DNA of 15,130 bases from JBEATZ01 sp041178545. GTDB taxonomy: Bacteria > Planctomycetota > UBA1135 > UBA2386. The notes beneath the pieces were generated by a model. It did no database searches, was not told the origin of the DNA, and worked only from the letters and a program-made list of their open reading frames with translations. The translations under genes were made by a program, and so were the position numbers. Of the stretch, positions 14,429 through 15,130 are shown piece after piece. Positions within the stretch are counted from its first letter, which is position 1. Every line of letters starts with the position of its first letter. Location: assembly GCA_041178545.1 (NCBI GenBank), contig JBEGVB010000190.1, positions 1-15,130 of the forward strand, given 5' to 3'.

Positions 14429-15130
14429 ATGCGCGCCCGCACCCTCGCCGTCCTCGTCCTCGCCTGCTGCGCGTGGGCGCACGCCGCACGTGCCCAGGAG
14501 GGTACGCAGCAGGAGGCCACGAAGCAGGCCGCGGCCACGACGGTCCCCGAGGGCTGGACCATTCGCACCGACCTGCAGGCGAAGCTGCCGCAGGCCATCG
14601 TCGTGCACGAGCGCATCGACGCCGATCCCCCCCTGCGCGCATGGATGGTGTCCGCGCGCTTCGACGGCACCTGGCGCCCCGAGGCGAGCCTGCCCGCGCG
14701 CGGGCTCCGCACCACCTCGGAGCAGGCAGTGGCCCTCGGCGCGCTCGTGGCCGTCAATGCCGGCTACTTCGCGAGTTCCGGTTCGGTGAGCGCCGTGGTC
14801 GACGAGGGCGTGCTGGTGGCGAAGGGCGTTGCGACCGTGAAGCGCGAGGAGCACACGCACCCCGTGGCGCGCGCGGCGATCGGCTTCGTCGAGGACGAGA
14901 GTGGGGCGCATGCAGGCGTCGACTGTGCGTGGACGTGGTGCTTCGACAACGAGTTGTTCGCCCTCGAAAAGCCTGCCGCCAATGCGCCGGGCAAGCCTGC
15001 GCCCCAGCCACTGCGCGAGCAGGGCCGGCCGTGGCGCGCGCAGGAACTCCTCGGTGGCGGACCGATGCTGGTCGAGAAGGGCCTCGTCCGCATCACCGAG
15101 GCCGAGGAGTGCTTCGAGGGCATCGGCGGC
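14429..15130 (+). CDS. Secreted phosphodiester glycosidase (NAGPA domain), C-terminus cut by window edge
   Basis: The visible 234 residues begin with a signal peptide (ARTLAVLVLACCAWAHAARA, about 3-22). A Gln/Ala/Thr linker (23-38) follows, then the NAGPA phosphodiester glycosidase domain. Family features are LVAVNAGYFA (106-115), matching the AINGGFF-type motif, and ELLGGGPMLVEKGLVR (206-221), matching the lgGGPmLv block. The conserved Arg/Thr-Asp catalytic stretch after this block lies outside the window. Proteins of this family remove sugar residues from phosphodiester-linked glycans and, in bacteria, are often secreted alongside GHL10-type proteins. Start ATG 14429 opens the signal peptide and has no Shine-Dalgarno. 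It is transcribed divergently from the DUF4434 gene. Confidence 0.87.
   Translation, partial: MRARTLAVLVLACCAWAHAARAQEGTQQEATKQAAATTVPEGWTIRTDLQAKLPQAIVVHERIDADPPLRAWMVSARFDGTWRPEASLPARGLRTTSEQAVALGALVAVNAGYFASSGSVSAVVDEGVLVAKGVATVKREEHTHPVARAAIGFVEDESGAHAGVDCAWTWCFDNELFALEKPAANAPGKPAPQPLREQGRPWRAQELLGGGPMLVEKGLVRITEAEECFEGIGG

Noticed and set aside
1..15130. CRISPR array, tRNA or rRNA genes
   Set aside because: No short regularly spaced repeats, cloverleaf-like segments or rRNA-like blocks were noticed on either strand.

Overview
The window is a high-GC, gene-dense stretch of bacterial chromosome. Several features point to a Planctomycetota-type organism, probably an environmental or marine one. 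There is a large secreted protein with dockerin-type calcium loops and a C-terminal beta-sandwich of the kind common in planctomycete exoproteins, an M64 metallopeptidase, and DUF4434, GHL10 and NAGPA glycan-related proteins. Many starts also lack a Shine-Dalgarno sequence. This is an inference from gene content; there is no rRNA or marker gene in the window to prove it.

Left part (1-3477). A minus-strand pair encodes a membrane-anchored or lipid-free exported small protein (178 aa) followed by an M64-family zinc peptidase that runs off the left edge. An 804-bp gap follows, holding a perfect 9-bp-arm inverted repeat and one copy (1301-1504) of a ~204-bp degenerate sequence. Next is a plus-strand acyltransferase-3 integral membrane protein (1948-3045). 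A second copy of the ~204-bp sequence (3272-3475, about 75% identical by hand alignment, same orientation) ends 2 bp short of the stop codon of the next gene. The acyltransferase gene is therefore bracketed by direct repeats.

Middle (3478-10504). A 1039-aa secreted minus-strand protein combines a serine esterase/hydrolase domain (GESMGG), a dockerin-like double calcium loop, a nidogen-like segment and a C-terminal beta-sandwich. Divergent from it is a two-gene plus-strand operon: an ion-transporter-superfamily permease, then 5 bp later a stand-alone hydantoinase/oxoprolinase A-type protein. No B subunit is present, so this looks like an uptake-plus-processing unit for a small cyclic amide or carboxylate substrate (inference).

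Right part (10511-15130). The genes alternate strands and are packed tightly. They are an FAD-dependent oxidoreductase (minus), a GHL10-family glycosyl-hydrolase-like lipid/exoprotein (plus), a DUF4434 TIM-barrel protein (minus), and the start of a secreted phosphodiester glycosidase (NAGPA domain, plus, cut by the right edge). The FAD and GHL10 start codons are 9 bp apart. The GHL10 and DUF4434 stop codons abut inside one TGATCA. GHL10, DUF4434 and NAGPA together suggest a small glycan or cell-envelope polysaccharide island.

No tRNA, rRNA, CRISPR array, transposase or integrase was seen. The most unusual item is the pair of degenerate direct repeats around the acyltransferase gene. The other genes belong to recognisable families, some of them poorly characterised.
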